NCBI RefSeq assembly: GCF_003259845.1 | Contig: NZ_QLMJ01000001.1 | Coordinates: 1 to 64,000 of the forward strand | Length of the DNA stretch: 64,000 nt | Source of the DNA: Actinoplanes lutulentus | GTDB taxonomy: Bacteria > Actinomycetota > Actinomycetes > Mycobacteriales > Micromonosporaceae | Direction: 5' to 3' | Shown: in pieces, positions 32,770 to 40,558 of the stretch | Position numbering within the stretch: position 1 is the first letter of the stretch | Layout of the letters: every line of letters begins with the position of its first letter | Translations under genes and position numbers: made by a program | Notes under the pieces: model-generated | What the model was told of the DNA's origin: nothing | The model's database searches: none | What the model saw: only the letters and a program-made list of their open reading frames with translations

Positions 32770-34065
32770 ATGCCTTCGCTGTTGATCCGAGGCGGACACG
32801 TCCTGACCATGGACCCCGTACTCGGCGATCTGCCGGACGGGGACATCCTGATCGAGGGTGACACGATCGTCGCGATCGCGCCACGCATCGAGACATGCGA
32901 CGCCGAGCTGGTCGATGCCACCGGCACCATCGTCATGCCCGGCTTCGTCGACACGCACCGGCACCTCTGGCAGGGTGCGCTGGGGCAGATCGCCGCCGAC
33001 TGGACGATGCACGAGTACCGCACCGGTCTGGTCGACCGATATTCGCCGTTGTTCACTCCCGGCGACGTCCGTGACGGCACCTTCTTCGGTGCTCTCGAGG
33101 CGCTCGACGGCGGTGTCACCACGGTGTTCGACTCCTCCCACGTCATGCACACCCCGGAGCACGCTGACGCGGCTGTCGAGGCGCTCAAGGCCGCCGGCTT
33201 ACGGGCTGTCTTCGGATACGGATCGCCGACCGAGGACCTTCCACATCCGTACGACGCGCGCCGCATCGCCGCCGAACAATTCTCCTCGCGCGAACAGCTG
33301 GTGACACTCGGCCTGGCCCTGCGCGGGCCGGAGACGGCCACCCTGGACACCACCGCGGCCGATATCGCACTCGGGCGTGAACTGGGCGTACCAGTGTCGA
33401 TGCCGGTCGGGCTGGGCCGCTCCGGCCAGGGCCGGTCGATAGCCCGGCTGCGCGAGCGTGGGCTGCTCGGCGAGGATCTGCTGTTCGTGCACTGCACGAA
33501 CAGCACCGACGAGGAGTTGACGATGATCGCCGGCAGCGGCGGGCACGTGTCGGTGTCGGCACGCGCCGAAATGATGATGGGACATGGGCTTCCCGCCACC
33601 GGCCGGATGATCGAGGCGGGCCTGCGTCCGGGTTTGTCCGCCGGTGTGCCCGGCAGCATGTTCGACGAGATACGCGCGACGCTGCAGGCGGAACGCGCGC
33701 ACCGGGCGAGCCGCCGCGGGCTCACCGGCGGGCGGCCCCGGTCGGTCGGGTTGACCAGCCGTCAGGTACTCGAGCTGGCCACCATCGACGGCGCGCGGAC
33801 GCTGGGGATGGCGGATCGGATCGGATCGCTGGCGCCGGGCAAACGCGCCGACATCATCGTGATCGACGCGAGCCGGCGCGATCTGCGTCTGCTCTACGAC
33901 GCCGCGGCGCTGGCGACCTGCAGCAACACGGCCGACATCGACACCGTGCTGGTCAACGGCGAGTTCCGCAAGCGCGACGGCCGGCTGGTCGGTGTGGACC
34001 CGTTCGCGGCCCGGATCCGTGCCGAGGCGTCCCGGGACCGGCTCGTCACGATAGCGGCCGGTTGA
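32770..34065 (+). CDS. Amidohydrolase-like protein with lost active-site residues (copy 2)
   Basis: A 431-aa paralogue of the enzyme at 1642-2973. The first motif is intact (DTHRHLW) and so is the strand-6 His (FVHCTNS). The strand-5 His is missing: LHVG of the complete copy reads MPVG. The catalytic Asp is also missing: LSLDVTAGVPS is shortened to LSAGVPG. It should therefore not hydrolyse by the usual mechanism. ATG 32770 is preceded by GGAAGGAAA and fits the N-terminal beta-sandwich start (LLIRGGHVLTMDP). It has its own strong SARP-type box, so it is probably expressed. It could be a partner or regulator of the complete copy, or be decaying. Confidence 0.86.
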   Translation: MPSLLIRGGHVLTMDPVLGDLPDGDILIEGDTIVAIAPRIETCDAELVDATGTIVMPGFVDTHRHLWQGALGQIAADWTMHEYRTGLVDRYSPLFTPGDVRDGTFFGALEALDGGVTTVFDSSHVMHTPEHADAAVEALKAAGLRAVFGYGSPTEDLPHPYDARRIAAEQFSSREQLVTLGLALRGPETATLDTTAADIALGRELGVPVSMPVGLGRSGQGRSIARLRERGLLGEDLLFVHCTNSTDEELTMIAGSGGHVSVSARAEMMMGHGLPATGRMIEAGLRPGLSAGVPGSMFDEIRATLQAERAHRASRRGLTGGRPRSVGLTSRQVLELATIDGARTLGMADRIGSLAPGKRADIIVIDASRRDLRLLYDAAALATCSNTADIDTVLVNGEFRKRDGRLVGVDPFAARIRAEASRDRLVTIAAG

Positions 34066-34090
34066 GCGATACGGATCACCGCGCCTGCGA

Positions 34091-36856
34091 TCACTCGGAT
34101 TCGGCGCGCAGCCACGGATGCGCGCCGATCTTGATGCGCAGGGCGGTGGCACGCCGGGCCGCCGTACGGGCCAGCAGAGCCCGGCGGCCGTCGGCGTACC
34201 GGCGGCTCATCGTGTCGAGCGTCTGTGCGGTGATGAAGGCATCGCCGACCTCCTCGTAGAGCAGGACCGCCCGTTCGTCGGCGGCCACCGACTGCGGCCA
34301 GTCCCCCATTGCGGCGTAGGCCTCACCGAGAGTGCGCCAGGTGTTGGCCTCGCGATGCCGGTCGCCCACTTTTCGCAGCCACGCCACCGCACGCCGACCG
34401 TGATGGATCGCCATCGGATAGTCACCGAGATCAACGAACGCCGCCGCGACCAGATCCTCGGGCGCATCTCCGGCGCCGTCCCGCTTCACGATCTCCTCGT
34501 ACAGCTCCACCGCATCACGCAGTTGCTCGATCATCCGGTCGCTGCTGCCGTCCGCGCCGTCCTGCCGGGCGAGCCACAGCAGGGCCAGCATCTGGTTGTG
34601 GACGTCACCGGCGACCGCGAACAACCGCACCGCCTCCACGAAATGGCGGCGACTGCGGTCGGGCACGTTGAGCGCGCGGCTGGAGAAGAGAACGCCCGCT
34701 CCATGGTGCGTGCGGGCCAGCAGCGCCGGGTTGCCGTGCCGCTGCCCCGCGGCCAGCGCCAAGTCGAGCAGCCGCCCCAAGGTGGGCCAGTCGAAGGCGC
34801 GTTGCAGGAAGTTCTCCAGTGCCCAGGCGTACTGGCCGACGGCGAGATCGGCGCCGTCGGCGACGGCTCGCTCGACCATCGCCAAGATGCTCCCCCGCTC
34901 ACGGCGCAGCCATGATGAAGCCTGCTCGTACCCGACGAACTCCTCGGGAGTCACCCCGCTGCCCACCTCGGGCGCGCCGACGGCGTCCGGCGCACGGAAC
35001 GGGTTGATGGTGACGCCGGCGTGCAGCACACTGTGCAGATAGTGATCGTGCAGGCGCCTCTCGGCGGCCTGCCGGGCCACCGGGGTCTCCTGTTCGGCGA
35101 GCAGCTCGTCGGAGTAGGCACGCACCAAGTCATGAATGTGGAACCTGCCGGGTGCGAGTTCGGTGACCAGGTTCGCCCGGGACAACTCGGCGAGCAGCGG
35201 GGCTGCGTGGCGCTGCCCCTCGCCGAGCAGGCTGACCGCGGCCGACGCCGTGAAAACCGAGCCGGGATGCAACGCCAGCAGTCGGAACAGCCGCGCTGCC
35301 GTACTACCCAGCAGGTCGTACGACCAGGAGAACACCGCGCGCAGGTCATGTCGGCGGTCACCGCTGGCGAACCGATCCAGCAGCCGCCCTCGCGGCGCGA
35401 CCAGCTCCTCGGCGAGGTGGCGCAGCTTGAACTGCGGGTGCGCGGCCGCGCGGGCGGCGAACAGCGCGAGCGCCAGCGGCAGCCCGCCGCACAGCTCCAT
35501 GACCTGCCGGGCCGCTTCGGCGTCACCGGCCACCCTGGCCGGGCCGAGGCGCCGGCCCAGGAACGCCGCCGCTTCGGCGTCCGACAGAAGCCCGAGCGGG
35601 ACCGCGAGGGCGCCCTCATGCACGACCAGGCCGGTCAGCGGATCCCGGCTGGTAATGATCGCCGCGCTGCCCGGTGTCGCGGGCAGCAATGGGCGTACGT
35701 GAGCGGAGTCGCGGACGTTGTCGATGACCACGAGGATTTTCCGGCCGGCGATCAGGCTGCGGTACAGCGCCACCCTGGCGTCGAAGTCGGCGGGTACGTC
35801 ATGGTCGGACACACCGAGCGCGCCGAGAAAGCGCCGCAGCACGTCCGCTGTCGGGGTGGGCGCTGCCGACGGGTCGAAACCACGCATCGACGCGTACAAC
35901 TGCCCGTCAGGGAACGCATCGGCCTCCTGGTGGGCGCAGTGCACGGCCAGGCTCGTCTTGCCGACACCGCCGAGGCCGGTGATCACGGCAGCTCGGGCGG
36001 CGCCCGGCCCGCCGCGCAGGAACGTCGACAACGTCTCGATCTGCTCGTCACGACCGGTGAAGGTCGGCAGGTCGGTGGGCAGTTCCACCGGGACCGGCCT
36101 GGCCGCCTGCGGAGTACGCAGGGAGGCGAGGTCACCCTGCAGGGCTTGCTGGTGCAGTGTCGTCAGTTCCGGGCTGGGGTCGACGCCCAGTTCGTCGGCG
36201 AGTCGTTGCCGGATGGCGATGTATTCGATCGACGCGTCCGCGAGGCTTCCGATGCGGATCAGTACGCGCAGCAGGGCAGCGTGCACGGCCTCGTCAAGGG
36301 GCGCACCGGCGGCCACCGCCCGGATCACGGGCAGCAGGCTGCGGGCGGATTCCTGGGTGCTCGCCAGCGCGGCGGCGTGCACTGCGGCGTTGATGAGTTC
36401 CTGCTCGACGCGCACGAACGGCGGCGACGACCGTACGGTCTCGTCCAGGCCTGCCGCGACCGGCCCACGCCGCAGCTTCAACGCGGATGCCAGCATGGTC
36501 GCGGCCCGGTCCGGGTCGGTGGCGGCGACAGCGGCGGCTTCGGCGGCCGCCCGGCGGAACGCGAGAAGGTCCAGGCCGTCGGCGTCCAGCGACAGCCGAT
36601 AGGTACGGGTACCCCGCGTGAGCAGGTCCGCCGGCAGCAACCGGCGGATCTGGCTCACGTATCGATGGACGACGTTGACCGCGCTGGCGGGAGCACCGGC
36701 CGGCCACAACACGTCGATGATGTGACCGACGGTGACCGGCTCGCCGGCGTGTACCAGTAGCAGGCCGAGCAGTGACTGCTGCTGTGGCGTACCCAGGTTG
36801 ATCTCTGTGCCGTCGCGCCAGGCACGGACCGGCCCCAGCACTGAGAACCTGATCAT
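34091..36856 (-). CDS. Large AfsR-type SARP regulator (SARP-NB-ARC-TPR)
   Basis: A 921-aa regulator. Residues 1-95 form the winged helix-turn-helix (NLGTPQQQSLLGLLLVHAG), about 95-245 the activation domain, and the NB-ARC ATPase has Walker A GLGGVGKTSLA near residue 295 and Walker B ILVVIDNVRD. The C-terminal 400 residues are TPR-like (GDRHREANTWRTLGEAYAAM). It resembles AfsR, which integrates phosphorylation or ATP signals and binds the same kind of 11-bp repeats as small SARPs. ATG 36856 is chosen because the domain begins there (MIRFSVLGPV). It lies 117 bp downstream of the ketosynthase on the same strand. A weak box lies just upstream. Confidence 0.92.
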   Translation of the reverse strand: MIRFSVLGPVRAWRDGTEINLGTPQQQSLLGLLLVHAGEPVTVGHIIDVLWPAGAPASAVNVVHRYVSQIRRLLPADLLTRGTRTYRLSLDADGLDLLAFRRAAAEAAAVAATDPDRAATMLASALKLRRGPVAAGLDETVRSSPPFVRVEQELINAAVHAAALASTQESARSLLPVIRAVAAGAPLDEAVHAALLRVLIRIGSLADASIEYIAIRQRLADELGVDPSPELTTLHQQALQGDLASLRTPQAARPVPVELPTDLPTFTGRDEQIETLSTFLRGGPGAARAAVITGLGGVGKTSLAVHCAHQEADAFPDGQLYASMRGFDPSAAPTPTADVLRRFLGALGVSDHDVPADFDARVALYRSLIAGRKILVVIDNVRDSAHVRPLLPATPGSAAIITSRDPLTGLVVHEGALAVPLGLLSDAEAAAFLGRRLGPARVAGDAEAARQVMELCGGLPLALALFAARAAAHPQFKLRHLAEELVAPRGRLLDRFASGDRRHDLRAVFSWSYDLLGSTAARLFRLLALHPGSVFTASAAVSLLGEGQRHAAPLLAELSRANLVTELAPGRFHIHDLVRAYSDELLAEQETPVARQAAERRLHDHYLHSVLHAGVTINPFRAPDAVGAPEVGSGVTPEEFVGYEQASSWLRRERGSILAMVERAVADGADLAVGQYAWALENFLQRAFDWPTLGRLLDLALAAGQRHGNPALLARTHHGAGVLFSSRALNVPDRSRRHFVEAVRLFAVAGDVHNQMLALLWLARQDGADGSSDRMIEQLRDAVELYEEIVKRDGAGDAPEDLVAAAFVDLGDYPMAIHHGRRAVAWLRKVGDRHREANTWRTLGEAYAAMGDWPQSVAADERAVLLYEEVGDAFITAQTLDTMSRRYADGRRALLARTAARRATALRIKIGAHPWLRAESE

Positions 36857-36875
36857 TGTCGGCAGCTCACTTGGG

Positions 36876-36893
36876 ATCGATGGGGAATCGTTT
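36876..36893 (-). promoter_or_regulatory. Weak SARP-type box upstream of the large SARP
   Basis: Minus-strand AAACGAT-TCCC-CATCGAT, 20 bp from the start codon. If real it implies autoregulation. Confidence 0.3.
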
Positions 36894-36973
36894 CCACGAG
36901 CGTGGCGCAGCGAGCCGCCGCAAGCACACGGCTGTGGCGACACCTGTCATCGCGATTCGCGATGGTGGCCCGC

Positions 36974-38200
36974 TCACCACCGGGTGAACAGGAGAGCCAC
37001 GTTGTGTCCCCCGAAACCGAGGGATGTCTTCAGCACGGCGGTGACGTCGAGCATGCGAGGCGCGCCGGTCACCACGTCCAGAGCGATCCCGGCGCCGGGT
37101 TCGTCGAGGTTGATCGTCGGCGGCACCATGCCGGCGCCCAGGGTCAGTACCGCCACTGCCGCCTCCACCGCGCCCGCTGCTCCGAGCAGGTGACCGGTCG
37201 CGGACTTGTTAGCGGTCAGCACCGGGTGCTCACCGACGGCCGAACGGATCGCGTCGGCCTCGGCCAGATCGCCGATCTGTGTGCCGGTCGCGTGAGCATT
37301 GACGTGGGTGACGTCCGTGCGATCCAGGCCCGCGTCGCGCAGCGCGAACGTGATGGCGTCTGCCAGTCCCTGGCCGCCGGGGCGCGGCTGGATCAGGTCG
37401 TGGCCGTCCGAGGTGACGGCGGTGCCCGTCAGCACAGCCCGGATGTGCGCGCCGCGTGCCAGCGCATGCCGCGCGTTCTCCAGCACGAGCATGCCCGCGC
37501 CCTCGCCCATGACGAATCCGTCGCGGCGCGCGTCCCACGGCCGTGAGGCGGCGGCGGGTTCGTCGTTACGCAGCGACAGCGCGCGCAGGGCGTGAAAGGC
37601 GGCGAAGGACTGCGGCACGATCGACGCCTCGGCGCCGCCCGCCAGGACCACGTCCGCCCGGCCGGATCGGATGATCTCCGCTGCCCGCGCGATGGCCTCG
37701 GTGCCCGATGCGCAGGCGCTCGACACCGAGTGCACACCCGCACGCGCGCCGAGATCGACGCCCACGCAGGCGGCCGGGGCGCTGCCCATGGTTCTGACGA
37801 TCGCTGTCGGCGAGACCGCGAGCGGGCCACGCTGCTCCATGATCGCTGACTGCTCCAGCATGCTTGCCACACCGCTCATCCCGGTGCCGATGCACACGGC
37901 GAGGCGTCCGGTGTCCACGTCGGCGCCGTACAGGCCGGCGTCCTTCCAGGCCTGGCGTGCCGCGCTCAGGGCGAGTTTCTGAACTCGGTCGTACCGGCGG
38001 GTCTCGGGCCGGCTCAGGCCGGCGTCCAGATCCATGCTCACCTCACCGGCGATGCGGACCGGGAGCCGCTGCGCCCAGGGATGCCGCATCGCCGCGACAC
38101 CTGACCGGCCCTTGAGCAGCGCGTCCCAGTGTCCGGCGGCGGTGGAACCGAGAGGACTGATGACCTCCAGGCCCGTCACCACGACTTCGTTGCCGGCCAC
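36974..38200 (-). CDS. Beta-ketoacyl-ACP synthase, FabF type
   Basis: A 408-aa condensing enzyme with a complete Cys-His-His triad: VSSACASGTEAI (Cys), NAHATGT (His) and NKSATGHLLGAAG (Lys and His). It extends acyl chains on an acyl carrier protein by decarboxylative Claisen condensation. It starts at a GTG 4 bp after the ACP stop, so the two form a pair. No chain-length factor, ketoreductase or acyltransferase lies nearby, so host fatty-acid enzymes would have to complete any cycle. Likely job: build or extend the acyl group delivered to the first NRPS condensation domain (inference). Confidence 0.92.
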   Translation of the reverse strand: MAGNEVVVTGLEVISPLGSTAAGHWDALLKGRSGVAAMRHPWAQRLPVRIAGEVSMDLDAGLSRPETRRYDRVQKLALSAARQAWKDAGLYGADVDTGRLAVCIGTGMSGVASMLEQSAIMEQRGPLAVSPTAIVRTMGSAPAACVGVDLGARAGVHSVSSACASGTEAIARAAEIIRSGRADVVLAGGAEASIVPQSFAAFHALRALSLRNDEPAAASRPWDARRDGFVMGEGAGMLVLENARHALARGAHIRAVLTGTAVTSDGHDLIQPRPGGQGLADAITFALRDAGLDRTDVTHVNAHATGTQIGDLAEADAIRSAVGEHPVLTANKSATGHLLGAAGAVEAAVAVLTLGAGMVPPTINLDEPGAGIALDVVTGAPRMLDVTAVLKTSLGFGGHNVALLFTRW

Positions 38201-38204
38201 AGGT

Positions 38205-38477
38205 CTAGCGCTTCTTTCCCGCGAGACCGGAGGAATTGATCATCTGCAGCAGGTCGCGGGGCGTGCGGACCGCACGCATCTTCTCGTCATCGATGGTGAC
38301 CTCCAGCAGATCCTCCAGGCACTGGACGACCTCCAGCCGCGAGATCGAGTCCAGCTCCAGGTCGGCCATCGAGGCGTCGAGACCGAAATCATCCGGAATC
38401 GGCTCACCGGCCACATCCTGGTAAGCCGCGGCGAACTGCGTCGCGAAATGGTCTTCGCTGATGGTGGAGACCGTCAT
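38205..38477 (-). CDS. Acyl carrier protein
   Basis: A 90-aa carrier protein. The phosphopantetheine site is in ADLELDSISRLEV (Ser of DS), followed by the helix VVQCLEDLLEVTIDDEKM. The N-terminal extension of about 15 residues is slightly longer than usual. AGAGG precedes the ATG. It directly precedes the ketosynthase and has a triple SARP-type box about 60 bp upstream, so it is probably dedicated to the cluster rather than to primary fatty-acid synthesis. Confidence 0.92.
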   Translation of the reverse strand: MTVSTISEDHFATQFAAAYQDVAGEPIPDDFGLDASMADLELDSISRLEVVQCLEDLLEVTIDDEKMRAVRTPRDLLQMINSSGLAGKKR

Positions 38478-38535
38478 CGGAGTTGCCTCTCATGGTGCCG
38501 CCGGATGCGATTCCGGATCACCTTGTCCGTCACAC

Positions 38536-38564
38536 ATCGACATTTCATCGGCAGCACGTCAATC
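38536..38564 (-). promoter_or_regulatory. Triple SARP-type box for the ACP-ketosynthase unit
   Basis: Minus-strand heptamers GATTGAC, TGCCGAT and TGTCGAT at an exact 11-bp period. Confidence 0.6.
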
Positions 38565-38570
38565 CGCGTC

Positions 38571-38599
38571 CGTCGAGCTTCTGTCGATGACGCATTGAT
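38571..38599 (+). promoter_or_regulatory. Triple SARP-type box pointing into a gene-less segment
   Basis: Plus-strand heptamers CGTCGAG, TGTCGAT and CATTGAT at an exact 11-bp period. It lies back to back with the ACP box but faces away from it, towards 38600-38847, where no protein gene is recognisable. The minus strand does not read in phase here. Confidence 0.5.
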
Positions 38600-38680
38600 C
38601 GACGCCTGGCTTCATGAAGTGGTGCACCAAGGCGCGAACCCCGTTCTCCCCAGGACTCCGGGCCGCGACCAGCGGTGCTC

Positions 38681-38751
38681 TCATCGGCCGGCCATGACGC
38701 TGACGGTGCGCACAGAGCGGCCTCTCTGCACCGGCGCCGGCCGGCCGATGA
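38681..38751. repeat. Inverted repeat 1 with nested hairpin
   Basis: TCATCGGCCGGCC at 38681-38693 and GGCCGGCCGATGA at 38739-38751 are a perfect 13-bp inverted repeat. Inside it GGTGC and GCACC give a nested stem. Confidence 0.6.
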
Positions 38752-38753
38752 AC

Positions 38754-38805
38754 CACCTACCGGATAGCCAGTCACAGCCCCCCGTTCCTGACTGTCCGGT
38801 AGGTG
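38754..38805. repeat. Inverted repeat 2
   Basis: CACCTACCGGA and CAGTCA on the left pair with TGACTG and TCCGGTAGGTG on the right, a 17-bp stem interrupted by a 4-nt bulge (TAGC). Confidence 0.6.
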
Positions 38806-38809
38806 CACG

Positions 38810-38847
38810 AAGGCCGCCGGCTCCAATGACGGAGCCGGCGGCCTTTT
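38810..38847 (+). terminator. Intrinsic terminator
   Basis: GGCCGCCGGCTCC and GGAGCCGGCGGCC form a perfect 13-bp stem with a 6-nt loop, followed by TTTT on the plus strand. It also lies 22 bp beyond the stop of the minus-strand oxidoreductase and could end that transcript too, but the U-tract favours plus-strand termination. Confidence 0.75.
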
Positions 38848-38868
38848 GCGTGACGACAGCCTCCCTGC

Positions 38869-40215
38869 TCAGCCGGCCATCCGGAAGCGTTCGGCATGGA
38901 CCTGCCGCTTCGGTACGCCGAGGTCGCGCAACGCGCCGAGAACAGCGACGGCCATCGCGTCCGGGCCGCAGATGTAGACGTCGCGCTCAGCCACGTCCGG
39001 CACCAAAGCGACCAGGTTTTCCGGGGCGAACGGCCTGTTCGGTGGCGTACCCGCACCGGTACGGCCGGCGAGTACGTGAAGCTGAGCGCCGCGCAACTCG
39101 GCCAGCGTCCGCAACTCGTCGAGCAGGACGGCACCCGGCTCCGACGGAACCCGGTACAGCACCGTGACCGGCCCGGTCAGATCCTCCAGCAAGGCGCGGA
39201 TCGGTGTGACGCCGATGCCGCCGGCGATCAGCAGGCTTGCCGGTCTGGTCCGGTTCAGGCTGGTCAGCGCCCCATATGGCCCCTCGGCGAACACCCGCGT
39301 ACCCACCCTGAGGTCGCGCAGGCCCGCGCTGGTGGTACCGACCCCCTTGACGGTCAGCCGCAGCGTCTGTCCATCCGGCGCTGCCGACAACGACCACGGA
39401 TTGACCTGCCACCAGGGGTTGTGACCTGGGAATCGCCACAACATGAACTGGCCGGCCCGTGCCGGGAGACGGTCGAGGTCACGCCCGGTGACATACACCG
39501 ACACCACGTCGCCGGCCTCCGGCACGACGGCCAGGACCCGGTAGCGGTGCCGCGCGTTGCGCAGCATCGGCAGGACCACCCGGCCCACGACCAGCGCGGT
39601 CAGTGCGGCCGTCCAGAGCAGCCACCAGTACGTCCGGGTCCACGCCGACGCGGTGAAGGTCGTGATCTCGAACATCTGGTGGATCAGCGCCAGCACGATC
39701 ACCAGGTAGAGCAGAAAGTGGACGGCGTGCCAGGTCTCGTACGACATACGGCGGCGGGCCCGGCGCGCCGAGATTACGGCGACGACCGCGACGATCACGA
39801 ACGCGATCAGTCCCAGTGCCACCGGCAGCGAGCCGGCCAGGCTAACCAGCTGTACCGGAACCGGGTTGTGGTACAGCTGCGCGAAGCCGGTCACGATGAA
39901 CGCCACATGCAGCAGCAGGGTCCAGAACAGCGTGAAACCGACCCAACGGTGCAGCGACGTGAGTTGGTCCATGCCGAGCCGCCGGTCGAGCCACGGTATC
40001 CGCGCGATCAGCACCAGCTGAAAGATCATCACGAGGGCGACGTGCAGGCCCAGGAAGCGCCCGACGGTGATGAGCGCGTTCTTCTGCGGTACGTCGGTGA
40101 CCGCGAACGTGATCCATACGAACAGCAAATTCGCGCCGAGCGCCCCGAACAGGACGGCGCGGGCCACCGCGGCCGGCGGCCAATTCTCATGTGTCTTGAT
40201 GTCTCGAACTCCCAT
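38869..40215 (-). CDS. Ferric-reductase-like membrane oxidoreductase
   Basis: A 448-aa protein. Six or so membrane helices carry the heme-ligand histidines (LHRWVGFTLFWTLLLHVAF and WHAVHFLLYLVIVLALIHQ). A ferredoxin-reductase-type cytoplasmic half follows, with the flavin motif NPWSLSAAP, the nucleotide motif AGGIGVTPI and the terminal CGPDAM. It would move electrons from NAD(P)H through FAD and heme to the outer face. The ATG follows GGGGGAC. It is divergent from the secreted-repeat lipoprotein operon, suggesting an extracytoplasmic redox partnership with those lipoproteins (inference). Alternative acceptors are ferric chelates or oxygen. Confidence 0.9.
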   Translation of the reverse strand: MGVRDIKTHENWPPAAVARAVLFGALGANLLFVWITFAVTDVPQKNALITVGRFLGLHVALVMIFQLVLIARIPWLDRRLGMDQLTSLHRWVGFTLFWTLLLHVAFIVTGFAQLYHNPVPVQLVSLAGSLPVALGLIAFVIVAVVAVISARRARRRMSYETWHAVHFLLYLVIVLALIHQMFEITTFTASAWTRTYWWLLWTAALTALVVGRVVLPMLRNARHRYRVLAVVPEAGDVVSVYVTGRDLDRLPARAGQFMLWRFPGHNPWWQVNPWSLSAAPDGQTLRLTVKGVGTTSAGLRDLRVGTRVFAEGPYGALTSLNRTRPASLLIAGGIGVTPIRALLEDLTGPVTVLYRVPSEPGAVLLDELRTLAELRGAQLHVLAGRTGAGTPPNRPFAPENLVALVPDVAERDVYICGPDAMAVAVLGALRDLGVPKRQVHAERFRMAG

Positions 40216-40296
40216 GTCCCCCGCCTCGTGCCGCCATTGACGGCGTCCACACGGATCGCAGGACGAAGTGGTTCACGACGCACCGAAGAGGCTTCG

Positions 40297-40325
40297 CGTC
40301 CATCGCCCGTCGATCCCGCGTAGAC
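40297..40325 (+). promoter_or_regulatory. Triple SARP-type box for the lipoprotein/peptidase operon
   Basis: Heptamers CGTCCAT, CGTCGAT and CGTAGAC at an exact 11-bp period, 48 bp before the small upstream frame. Confidence 0.5.
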
Positions 40326-40372
40326 GAGCACACGGAATCTGGTCGTCAGACGTTCGCGACGAAGGAGCCGAC

Positions 40373-40558
40373 GTGAAACACCTGATCCAATCCCTGCTTC
40401 TCACCGACCTGCTGGGCGGCGGCGCAACAGATCGCCGCCGCCGATGTGACGACGGCAACGCCGACCGGAACCGAACCACTCCCCTCGCCCATCCGTGTGA
40501 ATGGCGACCCGTTCCCCGGAACGGTCCTGGAGACGCGACTTGGAGAAAATCCCGATGA
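40373..40558 (+). CDS. Small 61-aa protein coupled to the lipoprotein gene
   Basis: A GTG with an excellent GAAGGAG site starts a 61-codon frame. It begins MKHLIQSLLLTDLLGGG and continues into a hydrophilic Arg/Pro-rich part, and its TGA overlaps the ATG of the lipoprotein (ATGA). It could be a coupling or leader peptide, or a small precursor peptide with a leader-like start. There is no similarity I recognise, and composition alone is not convincing. Confidence 0.35.
   Translation: MKHLIQSLLLTDLLGGGATDRRRRCDDGNADRNRTTPLAHPCEWRPVPRNGPGDATWRKSR

Larger units (their letters stand above)
38622..38847 (+). ncRNA. Candidate structured RNA (no protein gene found)
   Basis: The 391-bp space between the ACP and the ferric-reductase-like gene has no recognisable protein gene. 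From 38681 it contains three consecutive strong inverted repeats, the last followed by TTTT on the plus strand, and a SARP-type box lies just upstream on the same strand. Short plus-strand frames exist: a 27-codon frame from ATG 38614, and a longer one from GTG 38622 that runs on antisense into the next gene. Neither looks coding. It could be a regulated small RNA, or simply the stacked 3' structures of the minus-strand gene. The limits are guesses. Confidence 0.3.

Noticed and set aside
34091..36856. Large SARP as another STAND defence protein
   Set aside because: It has a clear SARP winged helix and activation domain at the N-terminus and lies within the co-regulated cluster.
38545..38826. 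93-codon minus-strand frame in the gene-less segment
   Set aside because: It spans the inverted repeats and has no ribosome-binding site or similarity; structure explains the region better than coding.
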